Part shown: positions 8,930 through 18,190 of the stretch, one piece after another
How the letters are laid out: every line of letters begins with the position of its first letter
How positions within the stretch are numbered: the first letter of the stretch is position 1
Assembly: GCF_014529625.1 (NCBI RefSeq)
Contig: NZ_CP076039.1
Location: 62,001 to 126,000, forward strand
From: Candidatus Pelagisphaera phototrophica
Lineage (GTDB): Bacteria; Verrucomicrobiota; Verrucomicrobiia; Opitutales; Opitutaceae
DNA length: 64,000 nt
Reading direction: 5' to 3'
Program-made: the position numbers and the translations under genes
Notes under the pieces: model-generated
What the model was told of the DNA's origin: nothing
Seen by the model: the letters and a program-made list of their open reading frames with translations, nothing else
The model's database searches: none

Positions 8930-9488
8930 AATCTAAAGGAGAGGAAGAGGTCAATAGACTGACCCAGCTCAAGCCCGGGCAAGTCGACGCTTTGCTTTTG
9001 GTACTCCAAAATCTACCGACCCCAAACCCAGCTTCAAGCACACGTCCCTCCCCATGCTCCTGTCGATACCGCCGCCAATTACAGTCCCCGCGATCCCACA
9101 GATAATCCATAATTATAAAAACGCACAAATACCGTAAAGGTTGGGAATTCGAAGAAGTCAAAGTACGATCGGATTTCCCATTATCACTTTCAAGCAGACC
9201 CGTTTCGATAAGGCTGCCTCTCTATTGAAACCATCCTTGTCTGAAGTTTCTTTCTTCAACGGAAATCCCACAGCTCACAATTAGCCAATTGAACCGCCTC
9301 ACGATGCCCGAATGAGATCGCAAAATCTCGACTAAGACCCAGATGCTCCCTAGCGAAGTTCTTAAGGAAAGAGATTTTTCCCGTGTTCTAAGTATGCAAA
9401 AAGATCCGTCCAATACGACGGATCTCTAATAAAATACCCTCGCGACTTCAATTTCCAAGAATGCGTCGCAGTGGACTGGCCTGTGTTA
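8930..9488. other. Intergenic region between convergent genes
   Basis: A 559-bp stretch between the ends of marR and the DinB-like gene. Its only supported element is the minus-strand terminator at 9397-9425. Short open frames on both strands show no recognisable family. Confidence 0.6.
9397..9425 (-). terminator. Intrinsic terminator of the DinB-like gene
   Basis: Read on the minus strand: a perfect 9-bp stem (AGATCCGTC/GACGGATCT, 6-nt loop) followed directly by a run of T. It lies 64 bp past the stop codon at 9489. Confidence 0.75.
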
Positions 9489-10037
9489 CTACATGCTCCA
9501 AGGGGGGACCACACCTGAAGAGCGGGCGTAAGCGATCAGCTGTCCTAGGTGCTCGTAAGCATGTCCGCCCAACAAAAGCACCGCTCCCATCTTACTCGAA
9601 TCGTTACCGAACAATTTTATGGATTCCGCAAGGCTGGCTTCGTCAAGACTTCCGACCGCTTCCTTAACAAACTGGATCGAATCTTTGAGAACCTTGATCG
9701 TGTCTTCTTTGCTTTTAATCGTCTTGTTGAACTGACGAGGATTAATCCCTTCAGGCATCTCTTTCCCAAGGAAACGCGCCCCGAGTCCATAGTTCGCTCC
9801 CGCAACATGCAGTATCGCTTCGCGAACAGACCGAACGCCTTCGGCGGGACGCCATTCCATCCCTTCAGCCGTAAACGCTTCCGCTAGGCTAACCATCTTG
9901 TCCGTTTCAACTGCGTAGGTTGCTAGAAAAGTCTGTTGAAATAGCGATTGACCGTCTTTTTTATGATGACCCGCAAACGCCGATCCAAAAAGCCCCCCAA
10001 TGAGGAGAGCCGCTAACAATAGTTTTGATGTTTTCAT
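9489..10037 (-). CDS. Secreted DinB-family protein
   Basis: A 182-residue protein with a signal peptide (about residues 1-22, cleavage near SAFAGHH), followed by a four-helix DinB/YfiT fold. The likely metal-binding histidines are in REAILHVAGANY and in HAYEHLGQLIAYAR, the latter with the usual HxxxH spacing. DinB proteins are metal-dependent, and many act as thiol transferases, but most are uncharacterised. Export is uncommon for the cytosolic members and points to a periplasmic form seen in this kind of genome. It is a single-gene unit with its own terminator; the gene at 10148 is divergent. Confidence 0.85.
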   Translation of the reverse strand: MKTSKLLLAALLIGGLFGSAFAGHHKKDGQSLFQQTFLATYAVETDKMVSLAEAFTAEGMEWRPAEGVRSVREAILHVAGANYGLGARFLGKEMPEGINPRQFNKTIKSKEDTIKVLKDSIQFVKEAVGSLDEASLAESIKLFGNDSSKMGAVLLLGGHAYEHLGQLIAYARSSGVVPPWSM

Positions 10038-10147
10038 AATGCGTAATTTTGAGAGTGACTAACTTACGTGCCGAGGAGATAGAATGTGGCACTGCGTTTC
10101 CTGTCAATATTACCTCGCTAATACCTCACCCCGTCACAATTACGCCC

Positions 10148-11380
10148 ATGTTTCGCCCATCAGTTACCTTGCTCGCTTTTTCCTTAGGCCTCGGCTTGGG
10201 CTGTACAGACACTTTCTCTAACGACCTTCCTTGGACACGCCACACCATAGATGACAGCTCTCGAGGAGCCGACGGAGTGAAACTGGGGCATCTGAACAAC
10301 GACGGGCTGATCGATCTCACCGTTGGGTGGGAGGAAGGCGGCCTAACGCGAGTTTATCTTCATCCGGGAAAGGAGGCCGTCACCGATATGTGGCCTGCGA
10401 CTAAAATTGGGGCGACCCGTTCCGCAGAAGACGCGACCTTCGTCGATCTCAATCAGGATAATATTCTAGACGTCGTTTCCAGTTGTGAAGGAAATGAGCA
10501 GGCACTCTATCTTCATTTTGCTCCCAATGAGAGCGATATCCTCAAGGGAGAAAAATGGACCCAAAGGCCCCTTCCCGGCTCCGTAGGGATGACTCGATGG
10601 ATGTTCGTCACTCCAACGGAAATCAACTTTGGCGACCAATCCGAGCGTTTACTGGCCGCCGGGAGTAAAGACCCGAATGGAGTCATAGGATTCTGGAAAA
10701 TTCCCAAATATGCTGAAGATCCCTCTAGCGACTGGAACTGGCACCCTCTGTCCAAAGCCGGGTGGATTATGTCCATTATCCCGAAGGATATGGATGGCGA
10801 CCAGGACATCGACATATTCTTCACTGACCGAAAGGGGGATACGCGAGGAGCGTATTGGATGGAAAATCCGGGTTCAATTGACCTTCAGTGGGACAAACAC
10901 CTGATTGGAGGCAGTAACGAAGAGCTTCTGTTTTCAGACCTGAAAGACCTGAACTCTGACGGCCTCGAGGACCTCGTGGCCACCGCAAAAGACAATCGGC
11001 TTCTCTGGTGGCGACGACTCGATCGATCGGGAAAATCTTGGGAGCTAGAGGAAGTCGAATACCCGAAATTTTCAGCACGAGCTAAAGCAGTGGCTATCGG
11101 AGATATCGATGGAGACGGCTTACCCGATCTAGTCGCAAACTGCGAAAACGCGGATCCGCCCCTTCAGGGAGTTTTCTGGTTGCGTCAGAGCAAAAACAAA
11201 CCGCTCAAGCAATGGAAAGCGACTGGGATCAGCGGACCCGAAGGCGTTAAATTTGATCGAATCGAACTCGTCGACCTGGACCTTGATGGCGATTTAGATA
11301 TTCTTACCTGTGAGGAACATCACGTGGTTGGGGGAGAACGGATGGGTTTAGGAGTAATTTGGTACGAGAATCCATTCTGA
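10148..11380 (+). CDS. FG-GAP/VCBS repeat lipoprotein
   Basis: The frame is open from 10049, but the ATG at 10148 gives a proper signal sequence ending in a lipobox-like LGLGC, hence about 410 residues and probable lipid anchoring. The mature part carries six calcium-type Asp-rich motifs (for example DMDGDQDIDIFF, DIDGDGLPDLV, DLDLDGDLDIL) spaced as in FG-GAP beta-propellers. Such proteins are usually extracellular or outer-membrane binding scaffolds. No catalytic residues can be named. It is divergent from the DinB-like gene. Confidence 0.82.
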   Translation: MFRPSVTLLAFSLGLGLGCTDTFSNDLPWTRHTIDDSSRGADGVKLGHLNNDGLIDLTVGWEEGGLTRVYLHPGKEAVTDMWPATKIGATRSAEDATFVDLNQDNILDVVSSCEGNEQALYLHFAPNESDILKGEKWTQRPLPGSVGMTRWMFVTPTEINFGDQSERLLAAGSKDPNGVIGFWKIPKYAEDPSSDWNWHPLSKAGWIMSIIPKDMDGDQDIDIFFTDRKGDTRGAYWMENPGSIDLQWDKHLIGGSNEELLFSDLKDLNSDGLEDLVATAKDNRLLWWRRLDRSGKSWELEEVEYPKFSARAKAVAIGDIDGDGLPDLVANCENADPPLQGVFWLRQSKNKPLKQWKATGISGPEGVKFDRIELVDLDLDGDLDILTCEEHHVVGGERMGLGVIWYENPF

Positions 11381-11505
11381 ACCTCAGTCCTTGGCCTAAG
11401 GGTGAAAGAAAAACTGAAACCTTCGAACTCGAGCAACCGTTCAACTAGAGGATCCGTTTTCGCTACGAGACGATTCCAGAGAATAATCTCAACTCCATGA
11501 CACCT

Positions 11506-11931
11506 ATGAAGAAACGCACTATCACTCTTTTATCCACACTTCTAATTGCCGGAAACGCCTCAATTATGGCCCAAGACGCGCCGCGTGGTCCAGGAGGACC
11601 AGGCGGCAACCGCGAACGCCCTAATTTCTTTGCATTGGCTGACAAAGACGAAAGCGACACCGTAAGTCTCGACGAACTCGTAAAATTCAGAATCGAGATG
11701 ATGAGTCGTCGCAGTGGGCAGGGACCAAGGCAAGGACAGGCAGAAGGACGCCAGGGTAGAGGCGACCCAGCAGCAATGGCGACCCGCGTAAAGGAACAGC
11801 TCAGCGTCGCATTCAAAAAGGCCGACACGGACGAAAACGGTGAACTCTCCAAAGAGGAGTTTGCCAAAATGCCTCAAGGCCGAGGGCCTCGCGGTGGCGG
11901 ACAACGCGGCCCAAGAGCGGGCGGGGCCTAA
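11506..11931 (+). CDS. Secreted EF-hand protein
   Basis: The ATG at 11506 (MKKRT) is preferred over the one 9 nt upstream because it starts directly with the basic signal-peptide region. After cleavage near ASIMAQDAP the protein has a Gly/Pro/Arg-rich stretch, one EF-hand loop DKDESDTVSLDEL, a Gln/Arg/Gly-rich linker and a second loop DTDENGELSKEEF. The tail is again Gly/Arg rich. The two loops should bind calcium. The function is not known; proteins of this type are common in Verrucomicrobiota and Planctomycetota. It is convergent with the large repeat protein that ends 62 bp away. Confidence 0.8.
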   Translation: MKKRTITLLSTLLIAGNASIMAQDAPRGPGGPGGNRERPNFFALADKDESDTVSLDELVKFRIEMMSRRSGQGPRQGQAEGRQGRGDPAAMATRVKEQLSVAFKKADTDENGELSKEEFAKMPQGRGPRGGGQRGPRAGGA

Positions 11932-11993
11932 TCGGCAAAACCCTTTAGCTCAATCCATTCGATCGCTACATACCTTCGGGTTGCAGCGTCTCT

Positions 11994-14528
11994 TTAGAGC
12001 TTTTGCTCTTCCTCGAGGGCTTCAACCTCCTCTTTTTCCACCGCACGCACTTCTGTTTCTGCCTCGTAAGCCAGGATCGAGTCCATTAACATCGCTGCTT
12101 GGGGATGGTCCTTATCCCAAGCCAACGTATAGATAAACTCGCTTTTAGCTGCGGTATAGTCCTGCTGAAAATAGTGGATGTATCCTAAAACAAAGTGCGC
12201 TTTGTAGTCCCTTGGATAATCGCTCACCCAGCGAGCGAGCGATTCGCAGTGCTCTTCAAACCAATCTGGATTCGCGTACAACTCCGCGACGCTGAATTCA
12301 ACTTCCGTCCACTCTGGGACCAACTCCATTCCGCGAATCAAGTCTTCATAGGCAGTTCGGTAGTCAGCTATGGCTATATGGGCCTGCGCCCGGGCCAAAT
12401 AAAGAACCCCATTTTCAGGATCCGCATCGATCGACTCGTTAAAGGCAATTACCGATTCGTAAAAGCTTCCTTTGGCAAAAGCCGCGTAAGCCCGACTCAG
12501 TGGAGATGAATCCTCATAAACATCCACCGGATCTTCCTCAATGTATGCCGATTTTTCGTATACATATTTTGGCACATTTCGACGGCGAAAGTCTCCCAGA
12601 TTCACAAAAAAGTAGAAATTGTTTTTCCTGCCTCGAGTGTAGTAGTTTCTCGGGTATACACTCCAAACTCCTCCATAGTAGTAGTGCCCACAACTGGAAC
12701 CATGCACATGTCCCACATGGCCGTGAGTGTACCAGCCTGAGCCATCGTACAGATGACCGCAAGTTGAGGAATGCCGATGAGAGAGTGGAAAATCGAACCA
12801 GACGCTACCCGATCTGTAGTGCCCGCAACCATCGAAATGAGCATGGAACCTAGAATAGTTTCTCCAGACACCTCCCCAAAAGTAATGGCCGCATCCCAAT
12901 CCGTGATGATGGACACCCGAATGAGACAACCAAGATCCATGTTCATAGAAATGACCACAACCAGGACCATGTCGATGGCCAATGGAGAAAGAAACCCATG
13001 AGCCCCCATGGAAATGATGCCCACAACTAGGCCCATGTCGATGGTACCTAGAGTAGTCATACCATCGGCCATTGTAGTTATGATGGCCACAGTTGGCACC
13101 ATGTACGTGCTTATGGTCTATATCGAAATGGGCGATTTTAGCGAGCTTTCTGGGTGCGCCATGCGAAGAATGCACATCTCTAGCTTGCGAGGCGGCTAGG
13201 TTAGATCTCCTCGGGGGGTCTCCTACTGACCTTGCGAGCCAGGAAACGGTAGCGTCTCGCCGCTGTTCGCGTAGTTGTTCCGAGCGATTTGCCACTTCTC
13301 TTCTCGAGGCATTATAGGCCGTTCTAGATCCCTGTCGATCTTGAGAGTAAACCGCCGCTGCAGTTGAGAGGTCCCGCTCCAGAGGCACTCCCATTTCCCG
13401 TTCTCTCGCTTTAGAAGGCTGAATCAAAGTAGAGTTCCGAATTTCAGGTCGAGTCCCTGCGTTGGCACGGGTTGAGTTCGCCGTCCTTGCTTGCTCACTA
13501 CCCCAGCTCTGCCTTCTCAAGGGAGTACCAGTAGTAGCGTTCGAATACGCGGCCACTGGGTTTCGCACCCCACTACTGGACCGCACATTAGAGGATAAAT
13601 CTCTCGGACTCGAACTGCTGTTCGAACGGAGCGTGATCCCCGTGGATCGGTTTCCAGATCGAATCACTTCCGATCCGTTGCGACCCAAGCGAGATGAGGA
13701 AGCCGAGTTCGATCGATTGACCGAGTTCCCAGAAATACGGGGGGCCGATGTTGCTTGCTCGGGTGATCGGGTCGGACGGATCGTAGTAGATGAGGAATAA
13801 CGGTTGGCGTTCGTTGTGGAACTCGTTGAACGCCTTGGCACCGACGAGTGGGAAGGGGCAGCCCTTTCCGGTTCTCCAACGCTACTTGTGGAAGACCTGC
13901 TACTGGGAGTACGCGAGACGGTCGGGCGCGAGTTCCTCGAAGAACTGCGGGAAGAAGTAATTGACGGGGTCGCGCGTCGAGGCGCAGACATTTGCTGGCG
14001 GGGAGAGGCCTGAGGCCTGGGGCCCGAGACTCTAGAATTGGGCGTTGGCGACCGCGAGGTCGTCGATCTGCTTGAGCTTCGCGAATTTGAAAAAATCGAT
14101 GGAGAAGACCGTGAGGTGGAACTTTGCTGTCTGGCTGAAGGAGACGATGTTGAACGGGATGCCGATGGACTGGAACGGCTATACTGAGCCGAGCGGGAAA
14201 CCGAAGGGCTTCGGGGTGATGGGGAACTGGAACTGCGGCTTGAGCGAGAGGATACCGATGGTGTTGAGCGGCTCGAATGGGCCGCACTGCGTGAAGAGCT
14301 AGAACGAGATTGGCTCGAAACAGAGGCTGAACGTCGAGGAGCGGACGCAGTGGATTTGCTTTGCTTTGACGGCGTCTGAGCAGTCGAGTTTGAACTCGAC
14401 AACCTCGAGCGACTGTTGCTCTGACCAAAAACTGCAGGTTGGTGGAAAACCGAAAACGTCATTAATGCAGTCGCCAGACAAACGTCTAAAAGTATCCGTT
14501 TTGTTAGGGCATTATTGGGTATTCTCAT
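11994..14528 (-). CDS. Ser/Arg-rich secreted protein with seven HxH-CGH repeats and TPR region
   Basis: 844 residues. The start at 14528 is chosen because AAAGGAG lies about 10 nt upstream; an in-frame ATG at 14555 lacks this. Four parts are visible. (1) A signal peptide to about residue 36 (AVFGQ). (2) About 400 residues of low-complexity Ser/Arg/Thr/Pro. (3) Seven tandem units of about 22 residues at residues 468-627, each with H-x-H, then C-G-H, then a conserved Trp. (4) A TPR-like helical region (about residues 665-830) with an acidic Glu-rich tail. The His/Cys spacing suggests a secreted metal-binding array, but I recognise no named family. The Ser/Arg region may be disordered or wall-associated. 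Confidence 0.8.
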   Translation of the reverse strand: MRIPNNALTKRILLDVCLATALMTFSVFHQPAVFGQSNSRSRLSSSNSTAQTPSKQSKSTASAPRRSASVSSQSRSSSSRSAAHSSRSTPSVSSRSSRSSSSPSPRSPSVSRSAQYSRSSPSASRSTSSPSARQQSSTSRSSPSIFSNSRSSSRSTTSRSPTPNSRVSGPRPQASPRQQMSAPRRATPSITSSRSSSRNSRPTVSRTPSSRSSTSSVGEPERAAPSHSSVPRRSTSSTTNANRYSSSTTIRPTRSPEQATSAPRISGNSVNRSNSASSSRLGRNGSEVIRSGNRSTGITLRSNSSSSPRDLSSNVRSSSGVRNPVAAYSNATTGTPLRRQSWGSEQARTANSTRANAGTRPEIRNSTLIQPSKAREREMGVPLERDLSTAAAVYSQDRQGSRTAYNASRREVANRSEQLREQRRDATVSWLARSVGDPPRRSNLAASQARDVHSSHGAPRKLAKIAHFDIDHKHVHGANCGHHNYNGRWYDYSRYHRHGPSCGHHFHGGSWVSFSIGHRHGPGCGHFYEHGSWLSHSGVHHHGLGCGHYFWGGVWRNYSRFHAHFDGCGHYRSGSVWFDFPLSHRHSSTCGHLYDGSGWYTHGHVGHVHGSSCGHYYYGGVWSVYPRNYYTRGRKNNFYFFVNLGDFRRRNVPKYVYEKSAYIEEDPVDVYEDSSPLSRAYAAFAKGSFYESVIAFNESIDADPENGVLYLARAQAHIAIADYRTAYEDLIRGMELVPEWTEVEFSVAELYANPDWFEEHCESLARWVSDYPRDYKAHFVLGYIHYFQQDYTAAKSEFIYTLAWDKDHPQAAMLMDSILAYEAETEVRAVEKEEVEALEEEQKL
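12648..13124 (-). repeat. Seven 66-bp in-frame repeats encoding H-x-H-x3-C-G-H units
   Basis: Coding tandem repeats of about 66 bp within the large Ser/Arg-rich gene. Units begin HRHGPSCGHH, HRHGPGCGHF, HHHGLGCGHY, HAHFDGCGHY, HRHSSTCGHL and HVHGSSCGHY, with a slightly longer first unit (HKHVHGANCGHH). The amino-acid pattern is much better kept than the DNA, which suggests selection on the His/Cys positions. Confidence 0.85.
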
Positions 14529-14838
14529 CTTTGGGTCACTCCTTTCTGTCTGCATTAGGGATCACACAATTTATTAGAAACCAACGGCTTACGCTACTCA
14601 GACAAGTGCTTTTTCACCTATTAGACGAAAGAAAAATGGCGTTTATTCACCAAAATCTGCCAAACCGAAATGTGGATAAGTCACTCCGCTCGTAGCCGTC
14701 TAATTTCACCTCGCGGTAGAATCATCCCATCAATTTTCCAATTAGAATCTCTGATGCCGAAAATCCCTCTAACGGCAGTACCTTAGGTAGGCGACTCTAC
14801 GAAAACCGCCTTGCACCAATTTTTCTACCCGCCGTTTT

Positions 14839-15960
14839 CTATATCTCTAATCGTTTGCCGCCAGTCGCGAGAGAACGATAGAGCGCATCAATCACTTTCA
14901 TATCCCTCAGTCCTTCTTCTCCCGAGACAATCGAAGGAATCCCTTCTCGAACGCTGCGAGCGAAGCCATCCATTTGCCGTTCCTGCTGATTGACCGTCTG
15001 AACCTCGAGCGTCCTAACAGAATCCTGTCCCTTGAAGACCTGTCCTTTAATTCCCGTGTACTTGGTAGCAGGTTCCAAAAGAGCCGATCCTCGGGCATAA
15101 CTTACATACAAGCGGTTGGCCCTTAGATTATAGGACGTCGTCGAATTCGAATAAGCGCCGCCTGGGAACTCCATTTGCCAAGTAACGGTCTCATCCACCT
15201 CCTTGAATTTTTCCCAGTCCGTCTTGGTCTCCTGAGCTCGAATCGCAATCGGTTCTTCGCCGGTTGCGTAACGGGCTGCCTGGATACAGTAGATTCCCAT
15301 ATCCATAACCGCACCACCACCAGCTAACTCGCGATTCAAGCGCCAAGCGTCGAGATTATTGCCCATTGCGAACGCGGCTTCGGACTGCACGTATTTGATA
15401 GGGCCATACGGCTGTTCTTCGGCCAGTTTCATAATTTCAATCGTATTCGGATCGAAGTGGAGGCGATAGCCAATTGACAACATCACTCGGTTTGCCTTGC
15501 AGGCGTCGATCATAGTCTGTCCCTCGGCTGCGTTTAATGCCATCGGCTTTTCGCAGATCACGTGCTTCCCCGCTTTCGCCGCTCGAATGGTGTACTCCGC
15601 ATGCATGGAGTTCGGGAGCACGATATAAACAATATCAATATCATCATTCGAGGCGATTGAATCGAAATTTTCGTAGTTATATATGTTCGCTTTCTTGATC
15701 CCGTATTTGGATCTCCAAACGGACTCCTTCTCCTTCGTGCCCGTGACAATTCCCGACAAATAGCAATCCGTTGCCGACTCGAGAGCGGGTGCTAATTGTT
15801 TGGTCGCATAGTTTCCCAATCCCACGAGGGCGATCCCGAGCTTGCGAGGCGTTTTCGGCACCGCCGCAACGGCTAGGTCTGGCAACGCGTTCGCAATTGA
15901 GAACGCACCGAGTCCCACGGATAGGTTTTTAAGAAAGGAACGACGGGAATTTTGAGGCAT
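14839..15960 (-). CDS. Tat-exported Gfo/Idh/MocA-family oxidoreductase
   Basis: A 373-residue protein. The N-terminus has a twin-arginine signal (SRRSFLKNL) and a hydrophobic stretch to about residue 33. A Rossmann motif (ALVGLGNYATKQLAPAL) and the family's EKPMAL segment follow, and the C-terminal half is the alpha/beta substrate domain (GGGAVMDMGIYCIQ). It resembles periplasmic glucose-fructose oxidoreductases that carry their NADP cofactor folded through Tat. The sugar substrate is unknown. It is a stand-alone gene; no sugar operon surrounds it. Confidence 0.9.
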   Translation of the reverse strand: MPQNSRRSFLKNLSVGLGAFSIANALPDLAVAAVPKTPRKLGIALVGLGNYATKQLAPALESATDCYLSGIVTGTKEKESVWRSKYGIKKANIYNYENFDSIASNDDIDIVYIVLPNSMHAEYTIRAAKAGKHVICEKPMALNAAEGQTMIDACKANRVMLSIGYRLHFDPNTIEIMKLAEEQPYGPIKYVQSEAAFAMGNNLDAWRLNRELAGGGAVMDMGIYCIQAARYATGEEPIAIRAQETKTDWEKFKEVDETVTWQMEFPGGAYSNSTTSYNLRANRLYVSYARGSALLEPATKYTGIKGQVFKGQDSVRTLEVQTVNQQERQMDGFARSVREGIPSIVSGEEGLRDMKVIDALYRSLATGGKRLEI

Positions 15961-16219
15961 ATTGAATATCTATTCTAGGATTGCAGAGACGCTTTTTTCT
16001 GAATCACACATTGGTGTGAAACAGAAGCTTTCCCACGACCTAATAGGAACAAAACAGGATCAGTTATTCAACAACAGTCTCAATCCCAACCCTCACTACA
16101 TGCAATCCAACCGACTTGAGGGACGTTTTAATCACGAGGACTTAATTACACTCTTGCCAATATTGGGAGGCCAATCTAACCTTTCTATCCTATTCGAGAA
16201 TCATCGAGCACCCTAAATC

Positions 16220-16225
16220 AAGGAG
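16220..16225 (+). promoter_or_regulatory. Strong Shine-Dalgarno that fixes a start
   Basis: AAGGAG 7 nt before the ATG at 16233. It selects that ATG over the in-frame TTG at 16227, and is one of few clear ribosome-binding sites in the window. Confidence 0.75.
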
Positions 16226-16232
16226 TTTGCAT

Positions 16233-16547
16233 ATGAAAAAGTTATTGATATTGATCGCGAGCATTGCGTTCTCGCTCCCGCTTCTAGCGGAGGATAAAGA
16301 AGTCACCCTAGAAGGCACAGGCCTTTGTGCCAAGTGTTCCTTGGGCGAAGCCAAAAAGTGCACCAACGCGCTCCAGGTAAAAGGAAAAGACGGCAAGGTG
16401 AAGACCTACCTCCTGACTAAGAATTTAGAGCACGGCGCCTACTTCTGTCAGGGCAAAACCGAAAATTTGCTAGTGACAGGGGTCGTCAAAAAGGAAGACG
16501 GTAAGCTCCTGATTGTTCCGACTGCGGTTAAGGAAAAAGAAAGCTGA
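16233..16547 (+). CDS. Small exported cysteine-containing protein
   Basis: 104 residues with a signal peptide (about residues 1-19, cleavage after LLAED or just before). The mature part carries a CAKCSLGEAKKC cluster and a further Cys near YFCQGK. It resembles small DUF6370-type secreted proteins with an EGTGLCAKC motif; that family name is a recollection and not certain. The beta-rich C-terminal part (NLLVTGVVKKEDGKLLIV) looks like an OB-like barrel. Function is unknown; metal or thiol chemistry is possible. It has its own Shine-Dalgarno sequence and a canonical terminator, so it is a monocistronic unit. Confidence 0.75.
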   Translation: MKKLLILIASIAFSLPLLAEDKEVTLEGTGLCAKCSLGEAKKCTNALQVKGKDGKVKTYLLTKNLEHGAYFCQGKTENLLVTGVVKKEDGKLLIVPTAVKEKES

Positions 16548-16572
16548 TTCGACTTCCAGCCTAATCATTTTG

Positions 16573-16606
16573 ATCCCGTTCTTCCGGAGAAGAGCGGGAT
16601 TTTTTT
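16573..16606 (+). terminator. Intrinsic terminator
   Basis: A 12-bp stem with one G-T wobble (ATCCCGTTCTTC / GAAGAGCGGGAT) and a CGGA tetraloop, followed by seven T. It lies 26 bp after the stop of the small exported protein. Confidence 0.9.
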
Positions 16607-16942
16607 AAATTTAGAGAACGCTCAACTAGGAAATCGCCCGAGGTAGCACTTCATCGTGTAGGAACTGGCACTCATCGAGCAACAACTTTAGTCGCTCAGG
16701 AAAAGGTTCTGATTTCGGTTGGTAGGGAGTGAAACCGGTAGGACAGCTCAGGGAGGAAGCATGCGAAGGAAAAACATAGTTACGATAGATAAACGCGGGA
16801 ACACTGGTTATTCATTCGTTTATCTATCAATTGGACCCAAAAATCCAGAATGAGTAAAATTTGAATCGCCCCGAGGCGCCGAAACTACCGTTTTGACAAG
16901 CCCTCCTCTGAAAAACACGGTTAACCCTACCACGATCATCAC
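16607..16942. other. Intergenic region, nothing recognised
   Basis: 336 bp with no supported gene. A TTGACA hexamer near 16894 has no matching -10 box at normal spacing, so no promoter is called. Confidence 0.6.
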
Positions 16943-17302
16943 ATGAGCAACCTGGTCCCAAACAACAACGACTATTCGGAAAACTATAGTGAAGAAGGGC
17001 TTAAGGAAAAGATTGCCAAATTCGCCAAAACCGCTGGGCGCGAAGTCGTTGAAAAAGCTCTAATCCTTTTCTTTGCCGCTTCAGATCCGGATACTCCCAA
17101 AAAGTCAAAAGCGATCATCTTTTCCGCTTTAGGATATTTCATTCTGCCGCTGGACGCGATCCCAGACATTACGCCGATTCTCGGATTTACTGACGACCTG
17201 GGCGCTATCGCTCTAGCCCTAGCGACGGTAGCTGCCCATATCAAACCCGAACACAGAGAAAGGGCGAAACAGAAAGCGCTAAAATGGTTCGGTGAGGATT
17301 GA
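16943..17302 (+). CDS. YkvA/DUF1232 membrane protein
   Basis: A 119-residue protein with the DUF1232 core: KSKAIIFSALGYFILPLDAIPD (a re-entrant hydrophobic hairpin ending in the conserved PLDAIPD) and GFTDDLGAIALAL. It is a small membrane protein of unknown function that is widespread in bacteria. It is convergent with xth, their stops 10 bp apart. Confidence 0.85.
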   Translation: MSNLVPNNNDYSENYSEEGLKEKIAKFAKTAGREVVEKALILFFAASDPDTPKKSKAIIFSALGYFILPLDAIPDITPILGFTDDLGAIALALATVAAHIKPEHRERAKQKALKWFGED

Positions 17303-17312
17303 GCCGGCTATG

Positions 17313-18068
17313 TCACTTCCATTCCATCGTCACAGGACAATGGTCCGAGCCAAGAACCTCCGGGAGGATTTCTGCGGCTTTAAGTCGAGATCGCAGCAGC
17401 TGCGAGATGATGAAATAGTCGATACGCCACCCAACATTTCGGGCTCGAGAGTTCGCCCGAAAACTCCACCACGAATAGTGCCCCTTGCCCTGCTTAAACT
17501 CGCGAAAGGTATCAATGAAACCAGAGTCGACAATTGCATCGAAGTCTGCTCGCTCCTCCTCCGTGAATCCCGCGTTTTTCCGATTCGTCTTTGGGTTGGC
17601 CAGATCGTCTTCTGAATGCGCAACATTCAGGTCCCCGCAAAATACGACTGGCTTCAATTTCTCCAGCGACTTCATCCGAGCGAGAAAGGCTTCATTCCAT
17701 TCCCTCCGGTAGGGCAAGCGCTTCAACTCGTTCTGCGAATTGGGCGTATACACATTGGTTAGAAAAAAATCATCGTACTCAAGAGTGACTACGCGACCCT
17801 CACTATCGTGTTCTTTCAGCCCAAGGCCATAGCTAACGGACAATGGCTCATGGGGAGTGATGATAGCCGTCCCCGAATACCCCTTCTTCTCCGCTTCATT
17901 CGCAAAAACATGTAGTCCAATTCGCCAACCAATATTCTCTACAATTTCGCTTGTTGCCTTGGTCTCCTGCAGACAAATGAAGTCTGCCCCACAGGAGTCG
18001 AAAAACGTCATAGCCCCCTTTTTTACTGCCGCACGAACCCCATTCACGTTCCAGGATATAAATTTCAT
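17313..18068 (-). CDS. xth: Exodeoxyribonuclease III
   Basis: A 251-residue AP endonuclease/3'-5' exonuclease of the ExoIII/APE1 fold. Active-site motifs are all present: SWNVNGVRA at the N-terminus, metal-binding Glu in CLQETKAT (about residue 35), GDLNVAH (catalytic Asp/Asn), WRIDYF and C-terminal GSDHCPV. It repairs abasic sites in base-excision repair. Full length for the family. Single gene, divergent from the cystathionine synthase gene. Confidence 0.95.
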   Translation of the reverse strand: MKFISWNVNGVRAAVKKGAMTFFDSCGADFICLQETKATSEIVENIGWRIGLHVFANEAEKKGYSGTAIITPHEPLSVSYGLGLKEHDSEGRVVTLEYDDFFLTNVYTPNSQNELKRLPYRREWNEAFLARMKSLEKLKPVVFCGDLNVAHSEDDLANPKTNRKNAGFTEEERADFDAIVDSGFIDTFREFKQGKGHYSWWSFRANSRARNVGWRIDYFIISQLLRSRLKAAEILPEVLGSDHCPVTMEWK

Positions 18069-18190
18069 TCGGTCGGTGATAGGTTTGAATTGGTAGCAAG
18101 CAAACGTTTAGTTACGTCTATTATCGGAAAGCATGACTAACTGAGTCCTCGACATGAGTCCCGGCCCTTCTAAAGTCGCCCCCAATTTAA

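Noticed and set aside
9222..9413. A minus-strand open frame and a second frame reading FLKNFAREHLGLSRDF
   Set aside because: Slightly protein-like but no family could be named and the pieces lie downstream of a terminator; it may be a remnant but is not supported.
13664..14428. A 254-codon minus-strand frame in the Ser/Arg-rich region
   Set aside because: It is an alternate frame of the low-complexity part of the repeat protein, with Arg/Pro/His-rich composition produced by the repeats.
16890..16942. A TTGACA hexamer upstream of the YkvA gene
   Set aside because: No -10 box at 16-18 nt spacing.
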